Source of the DNA: JBJKRF01 sp046704785
Lineage (GTDB): Bacteria; Chloroflexota; Anaerolineae; Anaerolineales; Villigracilaceae
Direction of reading: 5' to 3'
Assembly: GCA_046704785.1 (NCBI GenBank)
Contig: JBJKRF010000078.1
Location: 1-19,639 of the forward strand
Length of the DNA stretch: 19,639 bases
Under the pieces are notes generated by a model. That model was not told the origin of the DNA. It saw nothing but the letters and a program-made list of their open reading frames with translations, and did no database searches. The translations under genes were made by a program, and so were the position numbers. The first letter of the stretch is position 1. Each line of letters opens with the position of its first letter. Below, piece by piece: positions 1 through 7,734 of the stretch.

Positions 1-43
1 ATTGGCGTCGCCAGCGGCAGATGAAGAAATACATGGATTGACA

Positions 44-757
44 ATGCGTGCTTGGCTTCTGACTGCTCCTTCCCTCGACGATTTCGTTCGCCTGTTGCGC
101 GCGTGGCGCTTCTGGGTGCTGGGCGCTTTAGTCGGCGCTTTGCTGGGCGCATCCGCCTACGCCGTCTTCCCGCCGGAGTACCGCGCGCGCGCCACCGTTA
201 CGGTCAGCTTCAATGCCGAGAAATCCTGGCCTAACAGCTCCGACAACGAACTTTTCTATTATCTCGACCGTGAGGCTCGCAAACTGGAAGAAGTGGCCTG
301 GTCGGATGCCACGCTGCAAGCGGTGACGCAGTCAGTAGGCGGGGTGACCGTTTCGACGCTGCGTTCCGGCAAGCTGCAACTCAGTCAGCCCGAGGACGGC
401 GCCTGGCATTTCTACGCCGACGACCCGCAGTCGGGGCGCGCCGTCCAACTGGCCGCTGCCTGGGCCCAGGCCTTTGTCACGCAGACCCGACAGGGCATCG
501 ACGATGCCGTCCAACTGGATGCTGCCCGCCAGGCGCTGGCGGCCCACCCGGACGACGCCACGTTGCAGGCCCAAGTCGATGACCTGGAAGCTCATTCGCT
601 GGCGATTACGCCGGAGTTGCAGGTCACCTATTCCCAGGGCAAGGAACTGCCCGTAGGGCGCACCGCCGGGTTGGGAACCTACGCGTTGGCCGGAGCGCTG
701 CTTTTCCTGGCTTTGAGTGCCTTGGTGATTCTCTTCAGCGGAGAACGACGTGCCTAG
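44..757 (+). CDS. Wzz-like polysaccharide chain-length determinant / co-polymerase
   Basis: Probable inner-membrane protein that sets the length of exported polysaccharide chains made by a Wzy-type polymerase. The protein has the Wzz outline. A short cytoplasmic N-terminus with the segment DDFVRLLRAWRFW precedes a first membrane helix (about residues 23-42). A periplasmic region of about 160 residues follows, and a second membrane helix (about 212-233) lies before a short basic tail ending GERRA. There is no C-terminal tyrosine-kinase domain. The reading frame stays open to the window edge (a TTG at 2), so the true start could lie upstream. I chose ATG 44 because it leaves the usual 20 or so residues before the first helix and has a weak GGA 6 bases ahead. 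The stop overlaps the next gene by 8 bases. Family assignment rests on topology, the N-terminal motif and the polymerase neighbour. Confidence 0.75.
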   Translation: MRAWLLTAPSLDDFVRLLRAWRFWVLGALVGALLGASAYAVFPPEYRARATVTVSFNAEKSWPNSSDNELFYYLDREARKLEEVAWSDATLQAVTQSVGGVTVSTLRSGKLQLSQPEDGAWHFYADDPQSGRAVQLAAAWAQAFVTQTRQGIDDAVQLDAARQALAAHPDDATLQAQVDDLEAHSLAITPELQVTYSQGKELPVGRTAGLGTYALAGALLFLALSALVILFSGERRA

Positions 758-2213
758 GCTTTCGGTCGATTCGCTGGCGCGCGCGCTGTGGGCGCTGGTG
801 TTGGTCAGCTTGCCGGTCACCAGTTTTCGTTTTTTCCCGCTGGTCGGCGACGGCACCTACGTCCGGCCCCTGGCGCTTTACCCGCTGCTGTTGCTCTGGC
901 CACTGTTGCTGATTCGCCTCAAACGGAGGCAGGTGCAGCGTCCCTGGCCGGGGGCGCTGACGGTGCTGCTGGCCTTCGGCGTCTTTACGTTGGCGGTTAC
1001 CGGGCTGGGCGGCCTGTTTGCCCAGATTCCCTTGCACGGCGCCGATTATTGGGGCCGCGCCCTGCGCGCGCTGGTGACGGTGGCTGCCGGGCTGGTCTTC
1101 TTCCTGGCTGCCATCTGGATGAACCAGACGGAAGACGATCTGCGCTTTTCGGTCAAGTGGCTGTTGGTGGGGCTGGCGGCGCACCTGATTTGGGGTGCTG
1201 TCCAATTTGTGGGGCTGAATCACGGCTACCGCAAGCCGCTCGTGCGCATACAGGAGCTGTTCTCGGTGCGCGGGCTGGTCAAGAACAAGCGGATTTCAGG
1301 GTTCGCGTACGAGCCGTCCTGGCTGGCGGGGCAGATCGCCACGCTGTATATGCCCTGGCTGTTCGCCGCCGTCCTGACGCGCTTCCACCTGACGCGCTTC
1401 AAGTGGTTGGAAGCGCTCCTGCTGGCCGGTGGGCTGGTGGGTGTGCTGATGACGTATTCCCGTTCGGGACTCCTGGTGATTGCGGTCGCTGCTTTCGTCA
1501 CTCTTTTGTTGGCAGGCCGCGAGCCGTTGGGCGCCCTGTGGGACTGGATTCGGGCTGGATTCGAGCGAGGGCGTTGGACGAGTCGTGGGGCGGCGATCCG
1601 GGCGGCGGGGGGTCGGATCGCTTTGGCCGTTTTGGCACTGGCGGTCATCGCCGGGGCAGGTCTCTTTTTAACGGACAAGGGCTACATCGATGCCTTTTTT
1701 ACATCCCAACAGCAGGGTTTGTGGAGTTACGCCGTGGACGTATATCTCGGCCCGCGCCTGGCGTACGCCGTGGCGGCCTTACGGGCTTTTCAGGTTGCGC
1801 CATTTACGGGCGTGGGGCTGGGGGCAAGCGGTTTTTATATCTATAAATTCATGCCCGATTGGGTCTTGAGCGGCGTGCCGGAGATTGCCCGACAACTCAG
1901 CCCGGGTGCGCACTTGTACCCGAACCCGAAAGACCTGTTCGTGCGCTTGCTGGCCGAGACGGGCCTGCCGGGATTGATGCTGTTCATGGCGTTCTACCTG
2001 ACGCTCTTTGCCGACGCGCTGGCCTTGCTGCGACATTCGTCGCGGACGGCGCGCTGGCTGGGGGCGGCGGCCCTGTTCGGGTTGGTGGCCGTGCTGATGC
2101 AGGGCGTTTCGCAGGATTCGTTTGCCATGCCGGAGATGTGGTTGAATCTGGGCATCCTGGCTGGCGTGGCCGCGCTTTGGACCAAAAGGGCAAGCGCGAA
2201 GGAGCCGTCATGA
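750..2213 (+). CDS. O-antigen ligase / Wzy-type polysaccharide polymerase
   Basis: A 487-residue polytopic membrane protein with roughly eleven hydrophobic segments, expected to polymerise or ligate lipid-linked repeat units on the outer face of the inner membrane. Family-typical Wzy_C features are visible: an SRSG motif at residues 237-240 at the end of a helix (MTYSRSGLLV), a large loop around 330-395 containing GVGLGASGF, and the NPKDLFVRLLAETGLPG segment with E403-T404-G405 that leads into the last helices. It starts at GTG 750, inside the end of the Wzz-like gene, behind GGAGAACGAC. Its TGA overlaps the ATG of the sulfotransferase gene (ATGA), so the three genes look translationally coupled. 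Polymerase and ligase cannot be told apart from sequence; the Wzz neighbour favours polymerase. Confidence 0.85.
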   Translation: MPRLSVDSLARALWALVLVSLPVTSFRFFPLVGDGTYVRPLALYPLLLLWPLLLIRLKRRQVQRPWPGALTVLLAFGVFTLAVTGLGGLFAQIPLHGADYWGRALRALVTVAAGLVFFLAAIWMNQTEDDLRFSVKWLLVGLAAHLIWGAVQFVGLNHGYRKPLVRIQELFSVRGLVKNKRISGFAYEPSWLAGQIATLYMPWLFAAVLTRFHLTRFKWLEALLLAGGLVGVLMTYSRSGLLVIAVAAFVTLLLAGREPLGALWDWIRAGFERGRWTSRGAAIRAAGGRIALAVLALAVIAGAGLFLTDKGYIDAFFTSQQQGLWSYAVDVYLGPRLAYAVAALRAFQVAPFTGVGLGASGFYIYKFMPDWVLSGVPEIARQLSPGAHLYPNPKDLFVRLLAETGLPGLMLFMAFYLTLFADALALLRHSSRTARWLGAAALFGLVAVLMQGVSQDSFAMPEMWLNLGILAGVAALWTKRASAKEPS

Positions 2214-2944
2214 TCGTCCTTGCTGCGGGAATGCCGCGCGCCGGATCGGGCTGGCACTACAACCTGGTCCATGACCTGATGGCGACCACCGGCTGCGACG
2301 ATGCCCACGACATCCGGGCGCAGTACCACCTGGAAGGCATCCTGACGGAGGTCAATTGCAACATTGGCGTGCTCAGCCTGCGCCGCCTGGCGTTGGTCAG
2401 TGGGCCGGCTTTGTTGGGGCACACGTTCGTTATCAAGGTGCACGCAGCGCCGACACCCTGGGCGCGGGCGCTGATCAAAGGGGGCCTGTTGCGCGCGCTG
2501 TACGTTTACCGCGATCCGCGCGATGCGATGCTTTCGGCCCACGAGTATGGTCGCCGCGTGTTGGAGAAACAGGGCCGTCCGAACGCCTTCTCGCACCTGA
2601 CGGATTTTCCCAAGACGCTCGATTTCTTCACGGAATACGTAGACGGTTGGGAAAAGTGGAACCGGTTGGCCGGCGTGCTCAAGACGCGTTACGAAGACCT
2701 GTTGATGAATTACGAGGCCGAAGCCTTGAGAGTGATTCGTTTTCTGGGGTTGGACGGAACCGCCGAGGGGGTGAAAGCCGTCGTCGAGAAGTATCGCCCC
2801 GGCGGGCAAATGCAGGGCCAACAGGGGACGCACTTCTTCAAAGGCCAGATTGGTCGTTTCCGTGAGCGCTATTCCGCCGAGGAGCAGAGGCTGCTCGTTG
2901 AAAAGTTCGGCGCGTCTCTGGTGAAAATGGGTTACGAAAGCTGA
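2210..2944 (+). CDS. PAPS-dependent sulfotransferase family protein
   Basis: A 244-residue cytoplasmic enzyme of the Sulfotransfer_1 family, which moves sulfate from PAPS to a hydroxyl or amine acceptor. The 5'-phosphosulfate loop is at residues 9-15 (PRAGSGW) and the FVIKVHA strand at 73-79 carries the family's conserved Lys/His region. The 3'-phosphate-binding motif is YVYRDPRDAMLSAHEY at 98-113 (R101 and S109). RYEDLL lies at 160-165, and a C-terminal GTHFFKGQIGRF element (206-217) matches the usual substrate-gating loop. The frame is open further upstream, but ATG 2210 is where homology to the P-loop begins and it overlaps the previous stop as ATGA. As the third gene of a Wzz/Wzy operon it may sulfate the exported polysaccharide or a lipid precursor. 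The acceptor is unknown. Confidence 0.85.
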   Translation: MIVLAAGMPRAGSGWHYNLVHDLMATTGCDDAHDIRAQYHLEGILTEVNCNIGVLSLRRLALVSGPALLGHTFVIKVHAAPTPWARALIKGGLLRALYVYRDPRDAMLSAHEYGRRVLEKQGRPNAFSHLTDFPKTLDFFTEYVDGWEKWNRLAGVLKTRYEDLLMNYEAEALRVIRFLGLDGTAEGVKAVVEKYRPGGQMQGQQGTHFFKGQIGRFRERYSAEEQRLLVEKFGASLVKMGYES

Positions 2945-3007
2945 AGCGGATTTACGGGGTGTTTTAAAGAGCCACAAAGAATCAACACATCTGAAATGGT
3001 TTTTAGA

Positions 3008-3035
3008 TTGCGGTTGAGCAAGTTTCGGGTATCAT
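3008..3035 (+). promoter_or_regulatory. Possible sigma70-type promoter for the histidine kinase gene
   Basis: TTGCGG at 3008-3013 and TATCAT at 3030-3035 are separated by 16 bases and lie just ahead of the kinase start. The AGGGGGGT ribosome-binding site follows at 3036-3043. The resulting leader would be very short, so this is only a candidate. Confidence 0.3.
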
Positions 3036-3044
3036 AGGGGGGTC

Positions 3045-4826
3045 ATGTACAAGTCAGATTCTCCATTCCTGGCAGACTGGTTCGTCATTTCTTTGCGTTG
3101 GCTGGTCTTGCTGGGGGTGGTCATTTCGCTTGCTCTAGGAGAGAGACTGGTCTCTGCCGGCAGCCTGTTGATCGCTCTGCTGACCATCTGGAATATTACG
3201 TTGACCTGGTTGGCTGGCGTGAACCGGCGTCTTAACTATCATCGCCAGATCAGCCTGGGAGTCGATCTGGGCATCAGTGCGCTGTTTTTTTTACTGGAAG
3301 GGGGATTGTCTGGCCCGGCTGCCTGGATTGTCATCCTGCCGTTGATTTCTGCCTCCATTTATTTCGATCGGGTTGGAGCCGTTGCGTCTTCCGCTTGCGT
3401 GATCTTGATCGAACTGCTCGACTTCTTCGTTTTTCATCCTCCCTTTGCCTTGCTTGCATCCGCGGTGGTGTTTACGCTCTTGTTGGGCGCCGCCTTTGGA
3501 TATCTCAGCCAGCAGATGACGCAGCAGTTGCGCCTTGCCCGCCAGCAGGATATTGCCACCCGTGAGCGCAAACTGCGCATCGAGAACGACCGGGTGCGCG
3601 CCATCTACAATCTGACATCGGCACTGACAGCCACCCTGGACTATAAGTTCATCCTGGATAGCGCCCTCGATTTGAGCGTCAACGCACTGCATGTGGACGA
3701 CCCGCAGAATGCAGACGTGCCGCTGCCCGACGACCGGCTGATCAGCGCCGTACTGCTCTTCCATGGCGATCACTTGACGGTGGGTTCTGCGCGGCGTTTT
3801 ACACAGGCCGATCTGCGTATCTCACTGCCCGCCAAAGCGGGCCTGCTTGCCAGGGTGATCGAAGAAGGCGATTCGATTGTGACGGGCAGCGTCACCAAAG
3901 ACCCGGAGTTGGGTCGCCTGGTGAGCCTGTACCAATGCAAGTCGATATATTGCTTCCCGCTGCGCAGCGGATTCAACGCCTACGGGGTATTAATCTTCGG
4001 CCATCCGGAGAAGGACTATTTCACGCCCGACCGTTGTGAAGTAATGGATATTATCGGTCGCCAGGCGGTCATCGCCATCCAGAACGCGCGTCTCTACCAG
4101 GATTTGGCCGACGAAAAAGAGCGTATGATCGAAGTCCAGGAGGAGACGCGTAAAAAGTTGGCGCGCGACTTGCACGACGGCCCCACCCAGTCGGTAGCGG
4201 CAATTGCCATGCGCGTCAACCTGACCCGGCGGATGATCCAGAAGGACCCGGCCTCGGTGGCCGAAGAACTCGAAAAGATCGAGGAGCTGGCTCGTCGCAC
4301 CACCAAAGAAATTCGGCACATGCTCTTCACGTTGCGTCCGCTGGTGCTGGAATCGCAAGGGCTGACGGCTGCCCTGCAGGCCATGGCTGCCAAGGTGACG
4401 GAAACGTACGGGCAGGCTGTTTCGATCCAGGTCGATGACACGTTGGCGGCCCAGTTGGAAATGGGTAAGTCGGGGGTGATTTTCTATCTTGTCGAAGAAG
4501 CTATCAACAATGCGCGCAAGCACGCCCAGGCCCCGCACATCTGGGTCTCGCTGAATCCCGTCCCCAGGCAGCGGGACATTGCCTTGTTGGAAATTGGGGA
4601 TGATGGGGTAGGCTTCGATATCGACGCGGTCAATCTCGCTTACGATAAGCGCGGCAGCCTGGGCATGGTCAACCTGCGCGAGCGCACAGAATTGGTGAAT
4701 GGGCTATTGCACATCGAGTCGACGCCGGGGAAAGGCACACGTGTGCAGGTCTTCATTCCGCTTAGTGAAGAAGCCTCAGATCGCCTGCATCACGGGCGGG
4801 ACCGTGCGCCCAGCCAGACGAAATAA
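3045..4826 (+). CDS. Membrane sensor histidine kinase, GAF plus HisKA_3 (NarL/DesK type)
   Basis: A 593-residue sensor kinase. The N-terminus (about residues 11-155) holds five or six hydrophobic helices, a MASE-like membrane sensor, followed by a charged linker. A GAF-like domain covers about 190-345. A coiled linker leads to the HisKA_3 dimerisation domain, with the phospho-accepting His377 in RDLHDGPTQ. The HATPase_c domain has its N-box at EEAINNARKHA (N488/N489), G1 at DDGVGFD (519-525) and G2 at GSLGMVNLRERTEL, ending near residue 575. HisKA_3 kinases normally phosphorylate LuxR/NarL-type response regulators, but none is encoded next to it here, so the partner lies elsewhere. ATG 3045 has a strong G-rich ribosome-binding site. 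The signal sensed cannot be read from sequence. Confidence 0.92.
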   Translation: MYKSDSPFLADWFVISLRWLVLLGVVISLALGERLVSAGSLLIALLTIWNITLTWLAGVNRRLNYHRQISLGVDLGISALFFLLEGGLSGPAAWIVILPLISASIYFDRVGAVASSACVILIELLDFFVFHPPFALLASAVVFTLLLGAAFGYLSQQMTQQLRLARQQDIATRERKLRIENDRVRAIYNLTSALTATLDYKFILDSALDLSVNALHVDDPQNADVPLPDDRLISAVLLFHGDHLTVGSARRFTQADLRISLPAKAGLLARVIEEGDSIVTGSVTKDPELGRLVSLYQCKSIYCFPLRSGFNAYGVLIFGHPEKDYFTPDRCEVMDIIGRQAVIAIQNARLYQDLADEKERMIEVQEETRKKLARDLHDGPTQSVAAIAMRVNLTRRMIQKDPASVAEELEKIEELARRTTKEIRHMLFTLRPLVLESQGLTAALQAMAAKVTETYGQAVSIQVDDTLAAQLEMGKSGVIFYLVEEAINNARKHAQAPHIWVSLNPVPRQRDIALLEIGDDGVGFDIDAVNLAYDKRGSLGMVNLRERTELVNGLLHIESTPGKGTRVQVFIPLSEEASDRLHHGRDRAPSQTK

Positions 4827-4882
4827 TGCTCCCCATATCTATTCAGCACCATAGAAAATCCTAGAGAGCCAAGCGCTTTTTG

Positions 4883-4911
4883 TTGAGAAGATGCTAAACC
4901 TGCGATAAAAT
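4883..4911 (+). promoter_or_regulatory. Promoter-like sequence upstream of the leader element
   Basis: TTGAGA (4883-4888), a 17-base spacer, and TAAAAT (4906-4911) form a good sigma70-type promoter. Transcription would begin near 4918 and run into the hairpin at 4932-4951 and the 88-bp element. The nearest gene on this strand starts at 5249, so the transcript would have a leader of about 330 bases or could end as a separate RNA. Confidence 0.5.
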
Positions 4912-4931
4912 CCAGGGGAGTGTTTACTAAG

Positions 4932-4951
4932 GCGCTTTCGGAAGAAAGCGC
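4932..4951 (+). other. Perfect 8-bp hairpin with GGAA tetraloop
   Basis: GCGCTTTC (4932-4939), GGAA, GAAAGCGC (4944-4951): a perfect stem closed by a GNRA-type tetraloop, beginning about 14 bases after the predicted transcription start. No T-run follows, so it does not resemble a terminator. A related but non-identical hairpin (GGCTTTCGGCGAAGCC on the minus strand, 12430-12445) lies upstream of the second copy of the adjoining repeat, which supports a structural role in RNA. Confidence 0.55.
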
Positions 4952-4952
4952 G

Positions 4953-5040
4953 CTCGTACCGCGAACTTCCTTAAGTTGTAGGGTTACGTTCTGAATTTCT
5001 TCCCTGAAAAACAGGCCTTGCGCTCTCTACCTTCATAAAG
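4953..5040 (+). repeat. Dispersed leader-like element, copy 1
   Basis: This 88-base stretch aligns with the minus strand of 12350-12264 at 77 of 88 positions (one single-base gap and ten substitutions). Neither copy is in a gene, and each lies upstream of a gene in the same orientation. It contains a small hairpin, AACTT-CCTT-AAGTT (4964-4977). In this copy a second AAGTT occurs at 5038-5042. It allows an alternative long-range stem, 4956-4968 with 5038-5049, having one mismatch and one bulge. The function is not known. Confidence 0.7.
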
Positions 5041-5130
5041 TTGCGGCACTTGCTTTTTGCTAAACTTGCAAGAATGGCTCATGTATGAAAAGTGCGCGAG
5101 GAATGTCACTGTGGAAAACCGCACTTTGGC

Positions 5131-5198
5131 GACGAAGCAGTCTCCTTCATCAAAAGGTGAGATTGCTTCACTCGCTAAGAACGCTCATTCGCAATGAC
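5131..5198. repeat. Dispersed palindromic repeat (GAAGCAGTCTCC / GAGATTGCTTC type)
   Basis: GACGAAGCAGTCTCCTT (5131-5147) is an imperfect inverted repeat of the sequence at 5154-5173, and a tail ending in TTCGCAATGACA (5189-5200) follows. This is the kind of short intergenic repeat whose chance translation gives phrases like SLRNDM. It occurs in many unrelated bacterial genomes (general knowledge, not checked here). The small frame running through it (5085-5315) has no ribosome-binding site and is not a gene. The repeat ends about 50 bases before the hydrolase start. Confidence 0.6.
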
Positions 5199-5248
5199 AT
5201 GCACACTTTCAATCGATGGGCCGCAAGAATTTGTACTTGGAGCGTCCA

Positions 5249-6037
5249 ATGCCTTTGGCTGCTGGATTATATTATTTTGCAAATGGGGAAACGAACTGGT
5301 CCCGCCCGGCGGTAATCTTGATCCATGGCGCGGGCGGCAACCATCTGTGGTGGCCGCCGGAGATTCGCCGCATGGGTCGGCAACGAATCTATTCCATCGA
5401 CTTGCCCGGCCATGGAAAATCCAATGGAATCGGTCGCCAGGATGTTTCTGAATATGCGCAGAGCGTGCTGGCGTTTATGGATGCCCTGAAACTGCGTGCA
5501 GCTGTGTTCGTCGGTCATTCGATGGGAGGCGCCGTTGCTTTGCAACTTGGGCTCTCGAAGCCAAGCCGCACACTAGGATTGGGGCTGATTGCCAGCGGCT
5601 CGCGCATGCGCGTTGCTCCTGTATTGATCGAACAAACAGCCAACCCGGCCACTGTTCAGCTTGCGGTCAAAACCGTCGTCGGGTGGTCGTTTAGCTCGCA
5701 AGCAGACGATGCGCTCAAAGAGACTGCCTGTCAGCGAATGCTCGAGGTGCGCTCCTCGGTTTTGCACAGTGATTTCCTGGCGTGTGATGCCTTTGATGTC
5801 AACAACCGCTTGGGGCACGTCAAAGCGCCAACCCTGATTCTTTCCGGCAGCGACGACCAGATGTTGCCACTGCGTTACGCGCAATCCATGCACGAGCGCA
5901 TCAAAGGCTCCATGCTGCATACCGTAGAAAACGGCGGGCACATGCTCATGCTCGAAAACCCCAACAGTGTGGCGCGCGTTTTGCAGCTCTTTCTCGACGG
6001 GATTCCCTACCAACCGGGGGCCAACGACAAAACGTAA
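5249..6037 (+). CDS. Alpha/beta-fold hydrolase
   Basis: A 262-residue cytoplasmic alpha/beta hydrolase, probably an esterase or lipase-like enzyme. The oxyanion-hole motif is HGAGGNH near residues 26-32. The nucleophile elbow is GHSMGG with Ser91, the acid is Asp202 or Asp203 in SGSDDQMLPL, and the catalytic histidine is His231 in NGGHMLMLENP. A short cap region around 120-180 is present. An in-frame ATG exists at 5216, but ATG 5249 is preferred because GGAG sits six bases ahead of it; the first ATG has no ribosome-binding site and lies close to a dispersed repeat. No signal peptide is seen. The gene stands alone and converges with rdgB, with only 42 bases between the stops. The substrate is unknown. 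Confidence 0.85.
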   Translation: MPLAAGLYYFANGETNWSRPAVILIHGAGGNHLWWPPEIRRMGRQRIYSIDLPGHGKSNGIGRQDVSEYAQSVLAFMDALKLRAAVFVGHSMGGAVALQLGLSKPSRTLGLGLIASGSRMRVAPVLIEQTANPATVQLAVKTVVGWSFSSQADDALKETACQRMLEVRSSVLHSDFLACDAFDVNNRLGHVKAPTLILSGSDDQMLPLRYAQSMHERIKGSMLHTVENGGHMLMLENPNSVARVLQLFLDGIPYQPGANDKT

Positions 6038-6079
6038 GCCTGCCTACAGGATTCTCAGCAAGGCGCTCTTTTTGTTTCC

Positions 6080-6682
6080 CTACCGCTGGAACAGATCCAA
6101 CAAAATCGGGCGCGTTTCTTCGAGCGCTCGCGCACGGTGACTCAGACGATTCTTTTCTTCCATCGACAATTCAGCCATAGTGCGCTCCAAAGCCGGGATC
6201 AGGAAGATCGGATCATACCCGAAACCGTTGTCGCCGCGCTCATGAGGGATGATCTCCCCGTAGCAATTCCCCTCCGCAAAAGACAACCCGCCGTCGGGCA
6301 AAGCAATTGCCATCGTGGCATGGAAATGTGCGCTCCAGGGGCGCGGCTTTCCCTTGAGATTCTGGAGCAGGTAAGCGCGTCGGTCGGCGTCTGTTGCGTT
6401 GGGGATGGGCGCATAGCGCGCTGAATAAATTCCGGGCGCACCCTCCAGCGCATCCACCTCCAGCCCAGAATCGTCGGCCAGACAGATCAAGCCGCTGGCG
6501 GTCGCGTGCTCTTTGGCCTTCTTCGCGGCATTGTCTTTGTAGGTGTCGCCATCTTCGACGACGTGCAGCGAAATGCCCAGGCGTTTGGGGGTCAGCAGTT
6601 CCAGGTCCAAATCAGAAAGGATGGCTTCGATCTCGCGGACTTTCCCTTGGTTTTCAGTGGCGATCAGTAAGCGTGATTTCAT
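6080..6682 (-). CDS. rdgB: XTP/dITP diphosphatase (non-canonical purine NTP pyrophosphatase)
   Basis: A 200-residue RdgB/HAM1-family enzyme that hydrolyses dITP, dXTP and ITP to monophosphate and pyrophosphate, keeping deaminated purines out of DNA and RNA. All family motifs are present: TENQGK at 9-14, ADDSGLEVDALEGAPGIYSAR at 69-89 (metal and base contacts, D70/D71), NGFGYDPIF at 152-160, and KNRLSHRARA at 177-186. Translation could be extended nine residues upstream, but ATG at 6682 has GGAG five bases ahead and overlaps the queG stop as ATGA, which decides the start. It is the last gene of a lipoprotein-queG-rdgB operon. Confidence 0.95.
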   Translation of the reverse strand: MKSRLLIATENQGKVREIEAILSDLDLELLTPKRLGISLHVVEDGDTYKDNAAKKAKEHATASGLICLADDSGLEVDALEGAPGIYSARYAPIPNATDADRRAYLLQNLKGKPRPWSAHFHATMAIALPDGGLSFAEGNCYGEIIPHERGDNGFGYDPIFLIPALERTMAELSMEEKNRLSHRARALEETRPILLDLFQR

Positions 6683-7734
6683 GCGTTCTCCAGGTGTTGG
6701 ATGGCCCAATCGAGGTGCTCACGCAGTAAGGGGTCAGCAGCTTGTTTCGAGCGTTCCAGCACGGGTAGTAGAATGGGGTCTTTGGCATTTCCGGCAGTAA
6801 CAGCCGCGTTTCGTAAATAGCCGCGATATTTGGCGCGCTTGACGGGACTCCCTTTGAACTTAAGATTGAATTCCTGGGGCGTAAGCGCCAACTCCTGGCG
6901 AAGGCCCGGCTGCGGGACGTCCGCGCGCGGCACGAAAGCTGGATCGCCGGTTGGGGGCGCGAAGCGCAGATTCCAAGGGCAGACCATCTGGCAGATGTCG
7001 CATCCGAAGACCCAATTGCCCATGCGTGGGCGTAGTTCCTGCGGGATGCCGGCTTTGTGTTCGATGGTCAGGTAGGAGATACAGCGGCGCGCATCCAGGG
7101 TGCGGTCGGGGAGGATGCAGTCGGTTGGACAGGCCTCGATGCAGCGCGTACACGTGCCGCAATGATCGGTGGCGAGTGGCGCGTCGGGCGGCAGTTCGAT
7201 GCCCAGCAGAATTTCGGCCAGCAGAAAATAGGAACCGCGTTGCGGGTTGATCAAGCAGGTGTTTTTTCCAATCCAGCCTAACCCGGCTCGTTGAGCCAGG
7301 TCGCGTTCGAGCAGGGGCCCCGTGTCGGTGTACCAGCGATTGGACAGCGGGTGCCCGACGCAGTCCTGGAGAAAATCCACCAGGGCCTGCAATCGCTCCG
7401 GCAGGACGAGGTGATAATCCTCGCCCCAGGCGTAGGCGGCGACCTTTCCGTGAGGCCCTGACCCGTTTAACGGTGGAACGGCTTGTGGGTTGGTGTATGG
7501 AATCCCCAGGACGAGGATCGAACGGCATTCGGGCAAAATCTGCCGTGGGTCAGAGCGTCGCTGCAGGGCACGCGCATCGGCGAGGTATCCCATCGTGCCA
7601 TGCCGTCCTTCTTCGATCCAGTTGCGATATGCCTGGAAATGTGGCGGCGAGTCGGGCGTCGTAATGCCGGCCAGCGTGAACCCAAGCTGACCGGCTTTTT
7701 CTTTGAGTGCATGGGCCAGTTCTTCAGGCGTCAT
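6679..7734 (-). CDS. queG: Epoxyqueuosine reductase QueG
   Basis: A 351-residue cobalamin- and iron-sulfur-dependent enzyme that performs the last step of queuosine synthesis, reducing epoxyqueuosine in tRNA wobble position 34. Diagnostic features are YTDTGPLLER at 135-144 (Asp137 corresponds to the catalytic acid) and AGLGWIGKN at 150-158. The first 4Fe-4S cluster motif is C192-x2-C195-x2-C198-x3-C202 followed by P, and the second is C245-x2-C248-x3-C252 followed by P, with C218 as a further ligand candidate. The C-terminal region from about 288 (FNLKFKGSPVKRAKYRGYLRN) is the HEAT-like tRNA-binding part. Its ATG overlaps the stop of the upstream lipoprotein gene (ATGA) and its stop overlaps the rdgB start, so the three are probably co-translated. 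Confidence 0.95.
   Translation of the reverse strand: MTPEELAHALKEKAGQLGFTLAGITTPDSPPHFQAYRNWIEEGRHGTMGYLADARALQRRSDPRQILPECRSILVLGIPYTNPQAVPPLNGSGPHGKVAAYAWGEDYHLVLPERLQALVDFLQDCVGHPLSNRWYTDTGPLLERDLAQRAGLGWIGKNTCLINPQRGSYFLLAEILLGIELPPDAPLATDHCGTCTRCIEACPTDCILPDRTLDARRCISYLTIEHKAGIPQELRPRMGNWVFGCDICQMVCPWNLRFAPPTGDPAFVPRADVPQPGLRQELALTPQEFNLKFKGSPVKRAKYRGYLRNAAVTAGNAKDPILLPVLERSKQAADPLLREHLDWAIQHLENA

Noticed and set aside
1859..2209. N-terminal extension of the sulfotransferase frame
   Set aside because: The extra 117 codons overlap the polymerase gene in another frame and have no protein-like features; the P-loop begins right after ATG 2210.
5085..5315. A 76-residue plus-strand frame upstream of the hydrolase
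   Set aside because: It runs through the dispersed palindromic repeat, has no ribosome-binding site, and its translation (SLRTLIRNDM) is the usual by-product of that repeat.
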